Shown here in pieces: positions 5,856 to 6,371 of a DNA stretch of 6,371 nucleotides. The position numbers and the translations under genes are program-made. Under the pieces are notes generated by a model. The model had not been told where the DNA came from. It searched no databases and saw only the letters and a program-made list of their open reading frames with translations. The stretch lies in contig JAKDIS010000131.1 of the NCBI GenBank assembly GCA_030450335.1, forward strand, positions 1 through 6,371, given 5' to 3'. Each line of letters begins with the position of its first letter. Positions within the stretch are counted from its first letter, which is position 1. This stretch comes from Corynebacterium sp. GTDB lineage: Bacteria; Actinomycetota; Actinomycetes; Mycobacteriales; Mycobacteriaceae.

Positions 5856-6362
5856 CTACGTCCGGGGTGGTGACGTCCTGCGGAACACCCAGAAGTTCTG
5901 CAGCAGGAAGTTCAGCACCGTGGCCACACCCTGGGACACGAACCAGGACCAGAAGAACACGTTCGGCAGCTCAGGGGCGAGGACGCCTACGAGATGGTCC
6001 ACGAGCACCGCCGCGCTGAAGCACAGAAGGTAGGAGGCGGCGGCCCGGGTCTTCTCCGCCCGGGTGCGTTCACCGTTGAAGGTGACGTGACTGTTCAGGT
6101 AGTAGGCGACGGTGCTGCCGACGATGTAGCTGCCTGCCCGGGCGAGGGGCTCGGGGACTCCCAATGCGTAGAGCAGGGCCTTGGTCGAGAAGTCGACGAT
6201 GGCACCGACGACGCCGACCATGCCGAAGCGAAGGATCTTCCGGAACAGGGCGGCCTCCGGTGAGGGTCTCGGGGGAGTGGGGCGCAGAACCGGTTCACGG
6301 TAGCAGCCGGTGATCAGGGGCCGACCCCGCGCCACGTGCCGGATCCGGTGTTTCCGTGCCAC
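5856..6362 (-). CDS. GtrA-family four-helix membrane protein (Rv3789-like)
   Basis: A small polytopic membrane protein of the GtrA family, which is tied to polyprenyl-linked sugar transfer for cell-envelope glycans. The core runs from about residue 41 (RKILRFGMVGVVGAIVDF) through SYIVGSTVAYYLNSHVTF (about 84-101) and a third hydrophobic segment to FVSQGVATVLNFLLQNFWVFRR. The YxxN..F and Q-ATxxNF..Q...F patterns are typical of the family. From memory the arrangement resembles mycobacterial Rv3789, encoded beside dprE1 in the arabinogalactan cluster. The start is unsettled. The frame is open to the window edge, with GTG codons at 6362 and 6335, both inside the dispersed repeat, and an ATG at 6221. 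The ATG would cut into the conserved LRF of helix 1, so an upstream start is favoured. The gene ends 84 nt before the operon's start codon and might read through into it. Confidence 0.85.
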   Translation of the reverse strand: MARKHRIRHVARGRPLITGCYREPVLRPTPPRPSPEAALFRKILRFGMVGVVGAIVDFSTKALLYALGVPEPLARAGSYIVGSTVAYYLNSHVTFNGERTRAEKTRAAASYLLCFSAAVLVDHLVGVLAPELPNVFFWSWFVSQGVATVLNFLLQNFWVFRRTSPPRT

Positions 6363-6371
6363 GGATCGACC
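6317..6371 (+). repeat. Dispersed 55-bp repeat, right copy (may continue past the window)
   Basis: Same orientation and length as 128-182, with 50 of 55 positions identical and offset by 6189 bp. It holds the palindrome CCGGATCCGG (6339-6348) and the 11-bp palindrome CCGTGCCACGG (6354-6364). Identity runs to the last base of the window, so the true end is unknown. It overlaps the first 15 or so codons of the longest GtrA reading frame, which argues that those codons may not be translated. Confidence 0.8.

Noticed and set aside
5760..5860. DtxR-type iron box upstream of the operon
   Set aside because: No TTAGGTTAGCCTAA-like AT-rich palindrome is present; the only palindrome is GC-centred.
1..6371. 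tRNA, rRNA or insertion-sequence genes
   Set aside because: No tRNA-like cloverleaf, conserved rRNA stretch, transposase motif or terminal inverted repeats were seen; only the short dispersed repeats described above.

Overview
This is a high-GC window whose six supported protein genes, plus a gene start running off the left edge, all lie on the minus strand. The very high GC, frequent GTG starts, lipobox lipoprotein, TANNNT-type -10 boxes and apparent leaderless starts point to an actinobacterium. The GtrA protein resembles, from memory, the mycobacterial Rv3789 type linked to arabinogalactan synthesis. That makes a member of the Mycobacteriales (for example a high-GC Corynebacterium) the best guess, but the species cannot be named from this sequence alone.

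Layout, in the direction of transcription (right to left). (1) 6362-5856: a four-helix GtrA-family membrane protein whose 5' end is uncertain and overlaps a dispersed repeat. (2) 5771-255: a compact five-gene operon encoding a secreted CYTH/triphosphate-tunnel-like protein, an ABC ATPase, a solute-binding lipoprotein, a fused double-domain permease, and a Mre11/SbcD-like metallophosphoesterase. Three of its four junctions are GTGA start/stop overlaps. The fourth has the Shine-Dalgarno of the lipoprotein gene overlapping the ATPase stop codon. A promoter-like -10 and a near-perfect 16-bp palindrome sit at the operon's start, and a strong hairpin sits just past its end. (3) 254-46: a repeat-rich spacer. 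(4) 45-1: the first 15 codons of another minus-strand gene.

The transporter belongs to the ferric-iron / 2-aminoethylphosphonate / organophosphate group (single fused permease, CysA/FbpC-like ATPase, FbpA-like binding protein). The binding protein lacks the tandem tyrosines of ferric-binding proteins and keeps a DPRESGTAA loop of the kind seen in anion binders. Together with an exported CYTH-fold protein at the front and a cytosolic phosphoesterase at the end, this suggests uptake and processing of a phosphorylated compound: outside capture or trimming, import, then inside phosphoester cleavage. That is an inference; the operon composition itself is read from the sequence.

A 55-bp sequence occurs as a direct repeat (50/55 identical) at both ends of the window, at 128-182 and 6317-6371. 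It flanks the GtrA gene and the operon. The left copy is followed by an inverted partial copy and a short third copy, which together can form two mutually exclusive hairpins.
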